IMG/VR virus record: IMGVR_UViG_3300022214_000023
Coordinates: 1 to 20,176 of that record
Source: a virus
Strand: one strand, 5' to 3'
Length of the DNA: 20,176 nt
How positions within the stretch are numbered: position 1 is the first letter of the stretch; each line of letters begins with the position of its first letter. Below, one piece after another: positions 13,691 through 20,176 of the stretch. The notes under the pieces are model-generated. The model had not been told where the DNA came from. It ran no database searches and worked only from the letters and a program-made list of their open reading frames with translations. A program made the translations under genes and the position numbers.

Positions 13691-15244
13691 TTAGGTCGCG
13701 AAATTGCTGCCGAGCACGGTACGCGCCCGGGTGTTCCCATGACCGACAACCCCAGCCGACATGGCGCCCGTCATGAGGGCGGACGAGCAGTGGGAATGCT
13801 CGTCGTGCCGGGGCTCGGACATGTAGCTTTGCAGGTTCTCGTTCCACTCAAAGCGGAAGTTCTCCAGGTGGGCGATGCCGACGTCGCAGTTTTCCTCGTC
13901 GAAGTAGCACATCGGGATCAGGTTGCGGCCGGCCTCGATCTGGTCGGACACGTCCCACTGCTTGCCCACGATGAAGTTCAGGCCCGCGGCTTTGGCCTGC
14001 ATAACGCGCGATTTCTTCGTGAACAGGTCGCGGACTTCGAGGTCGTGCGGCCCGATGTGGTGCCGGTAGTGCCACTTGCGCTCCGTCTTGAGGTCGGCGA
14101 GCAGCCGGATATGCCACTCCAGCGATTGATTCTCGATCTCGTGGTAGTAGATAAATCGAAACTGCATCCCGAGTTGCTGCACGAACCAAATCGCCATCTT
14201 GTCGCGCAGGCCCAAGTCCCACCAGGTGTCGACCGACAGCCCGGGGTCGAATGGCACCTTGGTGATCCGATTCTCCTCGCGTGCCTTGGCCATCTGCGTG
14301 CCAAAGATGGCGCCGCGAATCACCGCTTCAAACGGCTCCCTGTCCGTGCTGGGGTACTCGCGGAACATCAGATCGCCGTTCCATTCCTTTTTCTTCACGT
14401 ACCACGCGCGCTGACCCAGATCGAGCGTTGTCCCGGTCATGCGCTCGACCTTGGTGAAGTAGGCGGTGTGCTCGCGCGTGAACACGACGTGGCGCGCCTC
14501 ATCCAGCGGCAGCCGGTATTTCTTGTTCAGCCACCACGGATAGAAGTGCAGCTTGAAGTCCATTTTGGTGAGCGGCTTGCCCATGCGCTGCGCGTTCTGG
14601 GTCTTCGTCACGAGCTCGTGGAACTTGCCGCCTTTGCCGTAGCCCGTCGACTCGACGAAGATGTAGTTGCCCGGGTGCACCGTATTGAACGAGCCAGTCT
14701 GAATCTCCTCGGCCTTCTCCGGGTACTTGTGGGAAATGATGCCGTACTCGGACACGTGCAGGTAGGACAGCGTGCCCGCGCGCATCGACGTGCCCACGCT
14801 GATTTCGCTCTTGTTGGCGAACACCAATTCCTGCGCGCTGTCGTTGGTCGCCGGGTTCGCGGCGCGGATCGCCTCGGGCAGTCGATCGTAGGGATACTTG
14901 ATCTTGCGCCGGAAGATCTTGCGCACGTCGTCCAGGGTGTGCGCGATGATGCCGCCCACCTGACCCGGGTGCCAAATGCACTCGTCGAGGATGAACAGGT
15001 CGATGAACGTGGTGAAGCCGTGCTGGCGACCCTTCAAAATCACGTTCAAGTACCACATGTCGTTCCAGAACTTCACCTGCATGTCGTTCGGGACGAACTT
15101 AACTTCCAGATTCAGCTCGTCGAGAATGTAGTACAGGTTCGCCATGCGCCATTTCTTGTCGGCGAATTGGTCGACGACCTCGATGTCGATCGCCGACTGC
15201 GGCGCGACCGGCTCAGATTGCTCGGCGGGCGGGTCGAAGGCCAT
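13691..15244 (-). CDS. Terminase large subunit
   Basis: This 517-residue protein is the DNA-packaging motor ATPase and nuclease. Residues 72-79 (GRQHGFTT) are a Walker A variant of the GRQxGFTT type, in which the usual lysine is absent, as is common in this branch. HVSEY (163-167) fits Walker B with its catalytic glutamate, and VEST (197-200) fits the coupling motif. The nuclease half starts near DTWWDLG (339-345), with its first aspartate at 343. It ends with HDEHSHCSSALMTG (480-493), replacing the usual HDHxxDA-type last acidic site. ATG at 15244 shares its A with the previous stop (TGATG). No clear small terminase subunit is seen next to it; the 85-residue protein directly upstream or the HTH protein at 16564-17082 are candidates. 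Confidence 0.92.
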   Translation of the reverse strand: MAFDPPAEQSEPVAPQSAIDIEVVDQFADKKWRMANLYYILDELNLEVKFVPNDMQVKFWNDMWYLNVILKGRQHGFTTFIDLFILDECIWHPGQVGGIIAHTLDDVRKIFRRKIKYPYDRLPEAIRAANPATNDSAQELVFANKSEISVGTSMRAGTLSYLHVSEYGIISHKYPEKAEEIQTGSFNTVHPGNYIFVESTGYGKGGKFHELVTKTQNAQRMGKPLTKMDFKLHFYPWWLNKKYRLPLDEARHVVFTREHTAYFTKVERMTGTTLDLGQRAWYVKKKEWNGDLMFREYPSTDREPFEAVIRGAIFGTQMAKAREENRITKVPFDPGLSVDTWWDLGLRDKMAIWFVQQLGMQFRFIYYHEIENQSLEWHIRLLADLKTERKWHYRHHIGPHDLEVRDLFTKKSRVMQAKAAGLNFIVGKQWDVSDQIEAGRNLIPMCYFDEENCDVGIAHLENFRFEWNENLQSYMSEPRHDEHSHCSSALMTGAMSAGVVGHGNTRARTVLGSNFAT

Positions 15245-15501
15245 CAGCTGCCGGCGCGGTCCATCGACTCACGCACGCACGACTGCGCGAATTCCATCAG
15301 CGCGATCGCCATGGTGCACAGCTTGAGATAGTCGGTGTTGGCCTTGGCCCACTTTATGTTCTGCTCGCCCTGGTCATTCGTCTCCACCCACACCGCGACG
15401 AAAGGCGCGTCGTTCGGGACGCGATTGAGCGCGTCGCCGGCCGCGGCCTTCGAGCCCCACGACTTGCCGGTCTTCGTGTCGAGTCCGGTGATTTCCCCCA
15501 T
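15244..15501 (-). CDS. Hypothetical protein upstream of terminase, 85 residues
   Basis: ATG at 15501 follows the preceding TAG by 2 bases, with a weak GTGAG ribosome binding site. The protein starts with glycine- and lysine-rich residues (MGEITGLDTKTGKSWGSK), has a strand (APFVAVWVETNDQGEQNI) and ends with a long helix holding two cysteines (YLKLCTMAIALMEFAQSC). Direct coupling to the large terminase (TGATG) raises the possibility of a packaging accessory, even a reduced small terminase. No DNA-binding motif is visible, so this stays an inference from position. Confidence 0.6.
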   Translation of the reverse strand: MGEITGLDTKTGKSWGSKAAAGDALNRVPNDAPFVAVWVETNDQGEQNIKWAKANTDYLKLCTMAIALMEFAQSCVRESMDRAGS

Positions 15502-15503
15502 GG

Positions 15504-15821
15504 CTACTCACGCGGCGGCCAGCACCACGACCCCTGGACGTATGACCCTGGAACGCTCGGAGTTTCGCTGAACGGGACGGACGTGACCCACAACACGTCA
15601 TTGCCGTCGAGATACACCTGGCCATTGACCACGTTGTCGGACCACACTTGCACGATCATCATCGGCAGAACGTCGCCCGCGCCGGTCGCGTTGCCGACGT
15701 GCGCCTGCGCGCCGCCTGGCCAAGCCGCGTCCTGCGTTCGCGCGACCCGCCGTCGATTGATGGCCCTCGAGTCCTGATCGGAGAGCGTGTAGTGGACGAT
15801 CCTGCCTTTCGTTGCGTTCAT
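15504..15821 (-). CDS. Small conserved-type phage protein, 105 residues
   Basis: ATG at 15821 has AAGGATC about 9 bases upstream. The sequence MNATKGRIVHYTLSDQDSRA, then a basic turn INRRRVAR, a GDVLPMMIVQVW strand and VNGQVYLDGNDVLWVTSVPF match a pattern I know from short phage proteins of unknown function (GRIVHYxLSxxDAxxINRRR ... VNGQVxLDGND). The form is a compact beta-rich fold of about 100 residues with a tryptophan-rich end (SWCWPP). The family is often encoded among late or packaging genes, as here. Its role is not known to me. Confidence 0.72.
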   Translation of the reverse strand: MNATKGRIVHYTLSDQDSRAINRRRVARTQDAAWPGGAQAHVGNATGAGDVLPMMIVQVWSDNVVNGQVYLDGNDVLWVTSVPFSETPSVPGSYVQGSWCWPPRE

Positions 15822-15834
15822 CGTCGCCGATCCT

Positions 15835-16023
15835 TTATGTTGGTGATGCCGGTCTATTCATGAAGGCGTTGAATTCAGTGCTGCACTGCGCGCACAGGTC
15901 GATGTCTTCTTCCGAACGGTCCACGTCCTCTTCCGTGGTGGCCTCGTGCACGTCCAGGGTGATGGCCCCGATGACGCGCGAGAAGAAGGCGCCGCAGCGA
16001 TCGCATTGCCGAGCTCGGCTCAT
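15835..16023 (-). CDS. Zinc-ribbon-like small protein, 62 residues
   Basis: ATG at 16023 overlaps the preceding TGA as ATGA, and is preferred over an upstream in-frame ATG inside the neighbouring gene. The product has two CxxC pairs, CDRC (7-10) and CAQC (43-46), separated by 32 residues that include an acidic stretch (EATTEEDVDRSEEDIDL). That arrangement fits a zinc ribbon that could bind nucleic acid or protein. The acidic loop is more typical of a protein-binding form. Function unknown; regulation of late genes would be one possibility, by analogy only. Confidence 0.66.
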   Translation of the reverse strand: MSRARQCDRCGAFFSRVIGAITLDVHEATTEEDVDRSEEDIDLCAQCSTEFNAFMNRPASPT

Positions 16024-16247
16024 GGATAAGCCCCTATTTGAAAATGCGTCGCGGCCATCTTGCAGACGAGGTACAAATCGCCCTCTTGGAAATGCTGTAC
16101 GTACGGGTGTGCGGCGCCAACGCGCACCACGAGCTTCCATGGTAGCCCGTCACAAACCTCATAGACCTCGACGAAGTGAGCATCGGGAAGATGCTTCTTC
16201 GCCGTCTCCGTGAGGGCCGTGCGGCTGGCGACGGGCGCGAATCCCAT
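16020..16247 (-). CDS. Hypothetical protein, 75 residues
   Basis: ATG at 16247 has GGAGT 5 bases upstream and follows the preceding TAA by 2 bases. The protein has a helix (ASRTALTETAKKHLPD), then strands (AHFVEVYEVCDGLPWKLVVR) and an ending GDLYLVCKMAATHFQIGAYP. It is small, mixed alpha/beta, and has two cysteines. No family is recognised. The ATGA coupling to the CxxC protein suggests the two are made together. Confidence 0.6.
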   Translation of the reverse strand: MGFAPVASRTALTETAKKHLPDAHFVEVYEVCDGLPWKLVVRVGAAHPYVQHFQEGDLYLVCKMAATHFQIGAYP

Positions 16248-16249
16248 GG

Positions 16250-16555
16250 TTACTCCGGCGTCGCCTGCGGCGGGGACGGCTCTGGCGGGGGCGGCGGCGC
16301 CGGGCGCAGATACGACGGCGGCGTGGGCGCCGGTTTGGGCATCGACTGCGCGTACTCGAAGAGCCTGCGGCGCACCGCGGCCATCATTTCGTTCATGCGG
16401 CGCGTGTACGTTTCGTGCTCGCGGTGGATCGTCTCCAGGTGCTCGATCAAATCCTGCACACTCGGCGCGACCGGCACCATCGGCCCCTGCTCGTTCGTCC
16501 AGACCTTCCAGAATTCACCGGCCAAAGCGGGCCGATATTGAACGTCGTTTGGCAT
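16250..16555 (-). CDS. Hypothetical protein with proline-rich tail, 101 residues
   Basis: ATG at 16555 is taken because the AGGAGG at about 16565 is 4 bases from it, but only 1 base from the alternative GTG at 16558. The first 70 residues contain a helical region (SVQDLIEHLETIHREHETYT, then RRMNEMMAAVRRRLFEYAQS). The last 30 are nearly all proline, alanine and serine (PKPAPTPPSYLRPAPPPPP...). A helical bundle with a flexible proline tail would suit a small scaffold or adaptor, without clear function. Its ribosome binding site overlaps the TAG of the upstream gene. Confidence 0.6.
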   Translation of the reverse strand: MPNDVQYRPALAGEFWKVWTNEQGPMVPVAPSVQDLIEHLETIHREHETYTRRMNEMMAAVRRRLFEYAQSMPKPAPTPPSYLRPAPPPPPEPSPPQATPE

Positions 16556-16563
16556 CACCCCTC

Positions 16564-17082
16564 CTATTCGAACCCTTCGAGTTTCACGTCGCGATGCTCG
16601 CGCGCGCGCTGGCTTGGCTTGGTGAGCTCGGGCAGCTTTGGCCAGAAATGTTTCGGATCCAGCCCCGACTTGAGAATGTGCGCCGCCATCGCGTCCGCCC
16701 AGGCTTTATAGCGCAACAGTTGAATCGGCCATTTGTGCATCGGGAATCCGTACCACTGATAGAAGGCCCCTTGGCTGATGCCCGAGAATTCGAGGAATTG
16801 CGCGATGGTCATGTTGTTGACTTTGATCAGGCCGTATAGCTCGCTCATGGGGGCGAACTCGTGGCGGCGCTTTTGCTGCGCCGGCCCCATGTTTTTTTTC
16901 GTCATCCTTGGATACCTCAATTTGGCTCGTTTGCGATGGTAGGCCAAGTGCCGCGCGCGCTTTCGCGTCTGCAGGACCGAGAGGAAACGCTCGAGGCTCA
17001 CGCCCACGTGGTCAGCGGTGCGCTGCGCGATCGCGCGGCGCTGCGGATGGGTAAACGGTCGCTTGGCGGCGCAGAAGTTCAT
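16564..17082 (-). CDS. DNA-binding protein: DnaA domain IV-like segment plus HTH
   Basis: This 172-residue protein starts at ATG 17082, sharing its A with the radical SAM gene's stop (TGATG). Residues 13-66 (ADHVGVSLERFLSVLQTRKR, then ARHLAYHRKRAKLRYPRMTK) resemble the DnaA C-terminal DNA-binding domain, where GVSxEDLLSxxRxRxxxxARHLAxYL is usual. The later GRDHTTV signature is missing. Residues 82-125 (YGLIKVNNMTIAQFLEFSGI, then SQGAFYQWYGFP) look like a Cro-type helix-turn-helix. It may bind phage DNA for replication, transcription or packaging. An A8 run at 16892-16899 lies between the two parts, and ATG at residue 60 has GAGG about 9 bases upstream, so a shorter HTH-only form is possible. 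Confidence 0.66.
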   Translation of the reverse strand: MNFCAAKRPFTHPQRRAIAQRTADHVGVSLERFLSVLQTRKRARHLAYHRKRAKLRYPRMTKKNMGPAQQKRRHEFAPMSELYGLIKVNNMTIAQFLEFSGISQGAFYQWYGFPMHKWPIQLLRYKAWADAMAAHILKSGLDPKHFWPKLPELTKPSQRAREHRDVKLEGFE

Positions 17083-17996
17083 CAAACGAATAACCCTTGC
17101 TGTTCGTCATAGATTTCAGCCGGCCTGTTGCCGCGATAGTAGCGGTCGTAGTCTTCGAATGGCCCGCGTTTCCAGATGAATCCATTCGCCCAGCGCGCCA
17201 CGTCCTTGAGTTTTTGGACCGTCCAATCGTAGCGCGCGACCGGTTCGCGTTCGAGCGCGTTGAGTTTTAGATACGGCTGCACGTGGGGCTCGCAGCCAGC
17301 GTCGAGCACTTCTTGAATGCGCGCCATGCACTCGGCATAAGGTTCATTTCCAACCAGCACGTAGACCCGCTTCCGTTTCTGTGGCTCCTCGGCCAGCATC
17401 TTCATCACCTGGCGCACTTGCGGCCCTTCCTTCGTTTCGTCGAAGGCGAAGCGCCACGGGCCACCGCCAGAATTGAGCAGTGGTCGCCAGCGCCGATAGA
17501 CCTCCTCGGTGAACGTGATCGGCTCGAATCCAGAGTTGGCGTCGATGAGCTTCACACCCTCGGCCTGGTAGCGCCGAATAATATGCTCCTGATATTCCGC
17601 AGGAAGGGCGCTCAGGTTGTTGTCGCAGAGAATCGGCCGCACCGGGAAATCAGGAATCAGCGTGAACTCGCGCCCTTCCATCGCGGGCACGATACAGAAC
17701 CAGCACCCAACCGGGCAACCCCGCGAGGCGAAGGTGGCGAGAGGGTTGTGCTTGAAGATTGCGTCCGGGTAGTCCTGCCTGATTTCTGCCACGTCCGCGA
17801 GAATGTGCTGCATCTTGATGAGGAACAACGCGGGGCCACCAGCGACCACCCTTTTCCCGCAAGCGCGCGCGAATAAGGCGCGGCTGTACGCCTCGTCGAG
17901 CTTGTAGGTGAAAACGATCGACAGATACTTCACGTCGCCGTCGTCCCATTCCGCCAGCCCACCAATCCATTTACCGACCTCTTGTCTTTTACTCAC
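17082..17996 (-). CDS. Radical SAM enzyme, function unknown
   Basis: This 304-residue protein starts with GTG 17996, overlapping the previous TGA (GTGA). In-frame sequence further upstream lies inside the 93-residue gene and is arginine-rich, so it is not used. Cysteines 94, 98 and 101 in RGCPVGCWFC form the CxxxCxxC motif that binds the 4Fe-4S cluster. The N-terminal part (YLSIVFTYKLDEAYSRALFA and a VVAGGPA at 50-56) resembles the Rossmann-like/B12-binding-type region that precedes the barrel in many radical SAM enzymes, with GGP as its usual loop. The barrel continues with LCDNNLSALPAEYQEHIIRR and IDANSGFEP. The C-terminus has no extra cysteine cluster. Such enzymes modify tRNA, DNA bases, peptides or lipids; the substrate cannot be read here. 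Confidence 0.85.
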   Translation of the reverse strand: MSKRQEVGKWIGGLAEWDDGDVKYLSIVFTYKLDEAYSRALFARACGKRVVAGGPALFLIKMQHILADVAEIRQDYPDAIFKHNPLATFASRGCPVGCWFCIVPAMEGREFTLIPDFPVRPILCDNNLSALPAEYQEHIIRRYQAEGVKLIDANSGFEPITFTEEVYRRWRPLLNSGGGPWRFAFDETKEGPQVRQVMKMLAEEPQKRKRVYVLVGNEPYAECMARIQEVLDAGCEPHVQPYLKLNALEREPVARYDWTVQKLKDVARWANGFIWKRGPFEDYDRYYRGNRPAEIYDEQQGLFV

Positions 17997-18274
17997 CGCA
18001 GGATCCTGGTGGCGGCATGATCGGCGGCACGCCGCCCAATTTCCTCGGTGAGCTCTTCCAGGCAGGCTTTGCCCAAGTCCTTCATGATCCGCTCCACCGG
18101 CGCGTCGCCGCGCTTCGTGCGCACGCCGGCGAGGTAGTGTAAGCGGTCGCTCACTTTCAGGGATTTGACGTACCGACACTCACACTCGTGCCTATATTGC
18201 TCGGACCCGGTGTCGAACACGGGCGGCTTGGGCTCTGGTGGCGCGGCGTCGCGCGGCGGCGGATCGAACGGCAT
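17993..18274 (-). CDS. Hypothetical protein, 93 residues
   Basis: ATG at 18274 has GAGG about 6 bases upstream, overlapping the stop of the upstream gene. The N-terminal 20 residues are proline-rich and disordered. Then comes EQYRHECECRYVKSLKVSDR and helical LHYLAGVRTKRGDAPVERIM. It faintly recalls a family of short phage proteins with HECxxRxxL...RxxYLxxVxxxRG, seen near replication genes. A proposed link is weak. Two cysteines (HECEC) are close but not in a CxxC pair. It is coupled to the radical SAM gene by GTGA; a joint role is not shown. Confidence 0.62.
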   Translation of the reverse strand: MPFDPPPRDAAPPEPKPPVFDTGSEQYRHECECRYVKSLKVSDRLHYLAGVRTKRGDAPVERIMKDLGKACLEELTEEIGRRAADHAATRILR

Positions 18275-18277
18275 CGG

Positions 18278-18832
18278 CTACCTCGTTTCACATGGAACGG
18301 AATCGTTGACGAGCATCAAATCCGCCAACACATCGACCGGAATCCCGGTCATGAGCCGGGCGTACTCGTGGGCTGCGAACTCGCGGCTTTCCTCGCCAGA
18401 GCTCCAGGCCTCGTCGTGGATCCCAAGAAAGTACCGTCGCGTGTTTGCGGCGACTGTCGCGACCACGCTGGTGTGCCCCATGCGGTGGTGGCCGAGCTCG
18501 TGCCCGACCACGAAGAGCAGCTGGATCAGCGAGCCGGTTTTCAGGAAGATCCGGTCGACCACGATCACGTTGATGAACGGCGTCAGCTGCATGGCGTAGC
18601 CAAGGATTCGACGCCCTTGGTGGTTGCGCTTGGCATCATCGAGCATCAGCAACACCCGAGGCACCCGCGAGCGCGTGATCAGGTCGCGCACCGCGTAGGG
18701 CATGGGGTCGAACAACTCGGCGCGGCGCAGCGACCACATCGGCCCGAAGAACATCAGCGTCAGGACCATCGTCAGCCATGGCACAAGGAGCGCCACGAGC
18801 AGCGCATACAGGAAGAATTCGATGTAGATCAT
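18278..18832 (-). CDS. Membrane HExxH metallopeptidase-like protein
   Basis: ATG at 18832 overlaps the preceding TGA as ATGA. The 184-residue product begins with a long hydrophobic region (IEFFLYALLVALLVPWLTMV, continuing to about residue 30), which should anchor it in the inner membrane. HELGH at 111-115 is an HExxH zinc site. A later EESREFAAHEYA (147-158) can give the third ligand, as in M48-type peptidases, and HHRMGH follows the site. The length is short compared with HtpX-like M48 proteins. It probably faces the cytoplasm or periplasm as an active or remnant protease. A phage use might be host membrane protein turnover, which is speculative. It lies among replication-like genes, away from the structural block. 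Confidence 0.76.
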   Translation of the reverse strand: MIYIEFFLYALLVALLVPWLTMVLTLMFFGPMWSLRRAELFDPMPYAVRDLITRSRVPRVLLMLDDAKRNHQGRRILGYAMQLTPFINVIVVDRIFLKTGSLIQLLFVVGHELGHHRMGHTSVVATVAANTRRYFLGIHDEAWSSGEESREFAAHEYARLMTGIPVDVLADLMLVNDSVPCETR

Positions 18833-19413
18833 GCGCTGGGCAGGAATTTCAACGGTTTTGCGGCGAGCAGCCGCGCGGTGACGCCTTCGTCGGTGTGGTG
18901 GTGGGGTAGGAGCATCTGCGCTACATCGTGGGTGATGCGGCCCTTTTCCAGCGCGTCGATCACCACCAGCTCGCGCCCCGCCTTGTCGGTGCCCGGCGTG
19001 AACTGCCAGGCGACCGGCCGGTGCGCATCGCGCGCAAACTGAACCGTTGACCGGTACGTCTCGAGAAAAGCCATGCGCGCCTGCACCATGTCCCCAGACT
19101 CGATCAACGGCCGGGCGACGAAGTACGCGGCGCGCATTTCGTCGGTCCAGAAGGCGCTCATGGCCTCGGTGTGCGGGATTATCGACCAGGCCTCTTCCGG
19201 GCCCGGCCGTCCGTCCTGGAGTCGCTGCAGCACATCGGCGATCGTCAGGCGGCCCTTCAACTCACGCCGGCAGCGCACGAGCGCGGCGAGCACCTGGTCC
19301 TCGGGATACTTCGACAGGTCGCTTGCCATGACTTGCGCCGCGGCGGTGGAAATCTGCGTGTTCGTGAGCTCGCACGTCACGGCGAGCGCCTGCAGGAGAG
19401 TTTTCGTCGCCAT
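18829..19413 (-). CDS. Replication-type helical protein, 194 residues
   Basis: ATG at 19413 shares its A with the previous TGA (TGATG); a GTG at 19416 is less likely. The first 70 residues (TLLQALAVTCELTNTQISTA, then MASDLSKYPEDQVLAALVRC and RRELKGRLTIADVLQRLQDG) match a pattern I know from phage helicase-loader or replisome-type proteins, RCRRELKGRLTxADIxxRxxDGRP. After that are RPGPEEAWSI and a helical C-terminal half ending ITHDVAQMLLPHHHTDEG. It may load the host DnaB-like helicase, but no ATPase site is visible. That role is inferred from resemblance; another replication role is possible. Confidence 0.68.
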   Translation of the reverse strand: MATKTLLQALAVTCELTNTQISTAAAQVMASDLSKYPEDQVLAALVRCRRELKGRLTIADVLQRLQDGRPGPEEAWSIIPHTEAMSAFWTDEMRAAYFVARPLIESGDMVQARMAFLETYRSTVQFARDAHRPVAWQFTPGTDKAGRELVVIDALEKGRITHDVAQMLLPHHHTDEGVTARLLAAKPLKFLPSA

Positions 19414-19676
19414 CACCGCCCCCGCTGTTTGATCATGGCGTCGGCGTAGCGATACGCGCCGAGTGCCACGGCGTGATAGCCGAAGAATTCCGGTCCGGGA
19501 TCATCGTCCATGCTGGAGCAGAGAATCGGTGGCGACTTGGCGATCATCGCCTGCATTGCCTTCGCCGCGAAGTAGTCGCGCAGGGACATGCCGTCACAGG
19601 TCTGGCGACTACCATCCGCGCGTTCGAGCGGCGCCTCCAGGTCATCAACCCCCAGCTGGATCTTGCCCGTGCTCAT
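19413..19676 (-). CDS. Hypothetical protein, 87 residues
   Basis: ATG at 19676 overlaps the preceding TGA as ATGA, with GGAG about 5 bases upstream. The protein opens MSTGKIQLGVDDLEAPLERA and continues SLRDYFAAKAMQAMIAKSPP. It ends with a short FFGYHAVALGAYRYADAMIK helix. The SLRDYFAAKAMQ(A/G) motif is common in short phage and prophage proteins of unknown function, usually encoded near replication genes. The pattern M(S)LRDYFA...A..Y..ADAM(I/L) is well kept here, which supports a real gene. Function is unknown. Confidence 0.75.
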   Translation of the reverse strand: MSTGKIQLGVDDLEAPLERADGSRQTCDGMSLRDYFAAKAMQAMIAKSPPILCSSMDDDPGPEFFGYHAVALGAYRYADAMIKQRGR

Positions 19677-19882
19677 GGGAGCTCCAGCGCTTCGCGCACT
19701 TTCGACAACGTGATGGTGGCGGTTCCGGCGATGCCGAGCGCGTGATACAGCGCGCGCTTCCATCGGCCGTTGTCGTAACTCCCGGCCTGATTCCGGATCC
19801 GGGCGATCGAGCGCGCGATGTTGTGCGTTTCCGCAAGCTCGATCATGTTCGTTTGGCGCTGCTGTTTCAGTCCGGCGGTCAT
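19673..19882 (-). CDS. Small hypothetical protein, 69 residues
   Basis: ATG at 19882 overlaps the preceding TGA as ATGA and has AGGAGGG about 4 bases upstream. The product is helical and basic: MTAGLKQQRQTNMIELAETH, RSIARIRNQAGSY and YHALGIAGTATITLSKVREA. The order of helices and the final TLSKVREALE could form a small DNA-binding helix-turn-helix, but that is not clear. No family is recognised. The strong ribosome binding site and double overlap support translation. Confidence 0.62.
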   Translation of the reverse strand: MTAGLKQQRQTNMIELAETHNIARSIARIRNQAGSYDNGRWKRALYHALGIAGTATITLSKVREALELP

Positions 19883-20175
19883 TGGCCCTCCTTGCGATCT
19901 GCTTCGTCCAGCATTGGACGAAAGGCTTCGAATCGTGTGGCGCTCTGGTCGCCCTGGCGCGCAGCGCCATCGGTGCCGTGCCTGCCGGTCAGCCACTCGG
20001 TGCGTAGCGCTTGCGCGTCTCTCACGGCGAGGTTGAGCGGGTGCTTGGCCGAGACGTACAGGCCGCGCGGGGAGCGCAGGTAGAACGCGATGACGTCGGG
20101 GGCTTCGGCCTCGGGCATGGACTTGGAGAACCGGGAGCAGAACGAATTCGCCGCGGCGTTGCGCGCGGGCGCCAC
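19879..20175 (-). CDS. Hypothetical protein, 5' end probably beyond window
   Basis: The frame is open to the right edge, so the true start is unclear. A GTG at 20175 lies at the very edge, and ATG at 20119 has no good ribosome binding site. The visible 98 residues include FYLRSPRGLYVSAKHPLNLA, then VRDAQALRTEWLTGR and ATRFEAFRPMLDEA. The (K)HPLxLAVRDAxxLRTEW element resembles small phage proteins encoded near replication genes. No catalytic motif is seen. It probably belongs to the same operon as the genes to its left through ATGA coupling. Confidence 0.6.
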   Translation of the reverse strand: MAPARNAAANSFCSRFSKSMPEAEAPDVIAFYLRSPRGLYVSAKHPLNLAVRDAQALRTEWLTGRHGTDGAARQGDQSATRFEAFRPMLDEADRKEGQ

Positions 20176-20176
20176 G

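Noticed and set aside
13250-15331. A very long plus-strand open frame opposite the terminase gene.
   Set aside because: Its predicted protein is low-quality, rich in histidine, valine and arginine, with no domain. High GC makes such antisense frames common, and the terminase motifs fit the minus strand.

Overview
The window looks like part of a tailed-phage (or prophage) genome. All supported genes lie on the minus strand and are tightly packed. Many neighbouring genes share ATGA, GTGA or TGATG stop/start junctions, and no gap without a gene exceeds about 70 bases. Recognisable packaging and head genes (large terminase, portal, scaffold-like protein, P22-type coat) point to Caudoviricetes, most likely a short-tailed virus. 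That last point is an inference, because no tail tube, sheath or tape-measure gene is present here. The DNA is GC-rich and the ribosome binding sites are of AGGAGG type, which fits a pseudomonad- or Burkholderia-like host, but the host cannot be fixed from this sequence. No tRNA, rRNA, CRISPR array, insertion sequence or integrase was seen.

In the direction of transcription (right to left) the layout is as follows. (1) 20176-16250: small replication- or regulation-like genes, a membrane HExxH metallopeptidase-like protein, a radical SAM enzyme, and a protein joining a DnaA domain IV-like segment to a helix-turn-helix. (2) 16247-15244: four small genes, one with two CxxC pairs. (3) 15244-10690: large terminase, an exported HExxHxxGxxH protein, a 74-residue protein and the portal. 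(4) 10687-3662: a 126-residue protein, a 951-residue repetitive tail fibre, small exported proteins, a LamG-like protein, a glycosyltransferase-like protein, a methyltransferase and a 168-residue protein. (5) 3601-1: after a sigma70-type promoter, three small structural candidates, the scaffold-like protein, the major coat protein and a partial exported protein.

Regions 3 and 5 form the capsid-building block: terminase fills the head through the portal, and the scaffold-like protein would guide coat assembly. Region 4 lies between portal and coat, where P22 has only the scaffold gene. It carries host-contact and surface-modification candidates. The internal promoter at 3637-3665, with a palindrome between its -35 and -10 boxes, is well placed to boost the coat genes separately.

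The least ordinary features are the radical SAM enzyme, the exported metzincin-like protein whose post-leader sequence is repeated at the start of the next gene, a hydrophobic leader on the coat protein, several further small exported proteins, a 24-codon mini-ORF coupled to one of them, and near-duplicate modules in the fibre.
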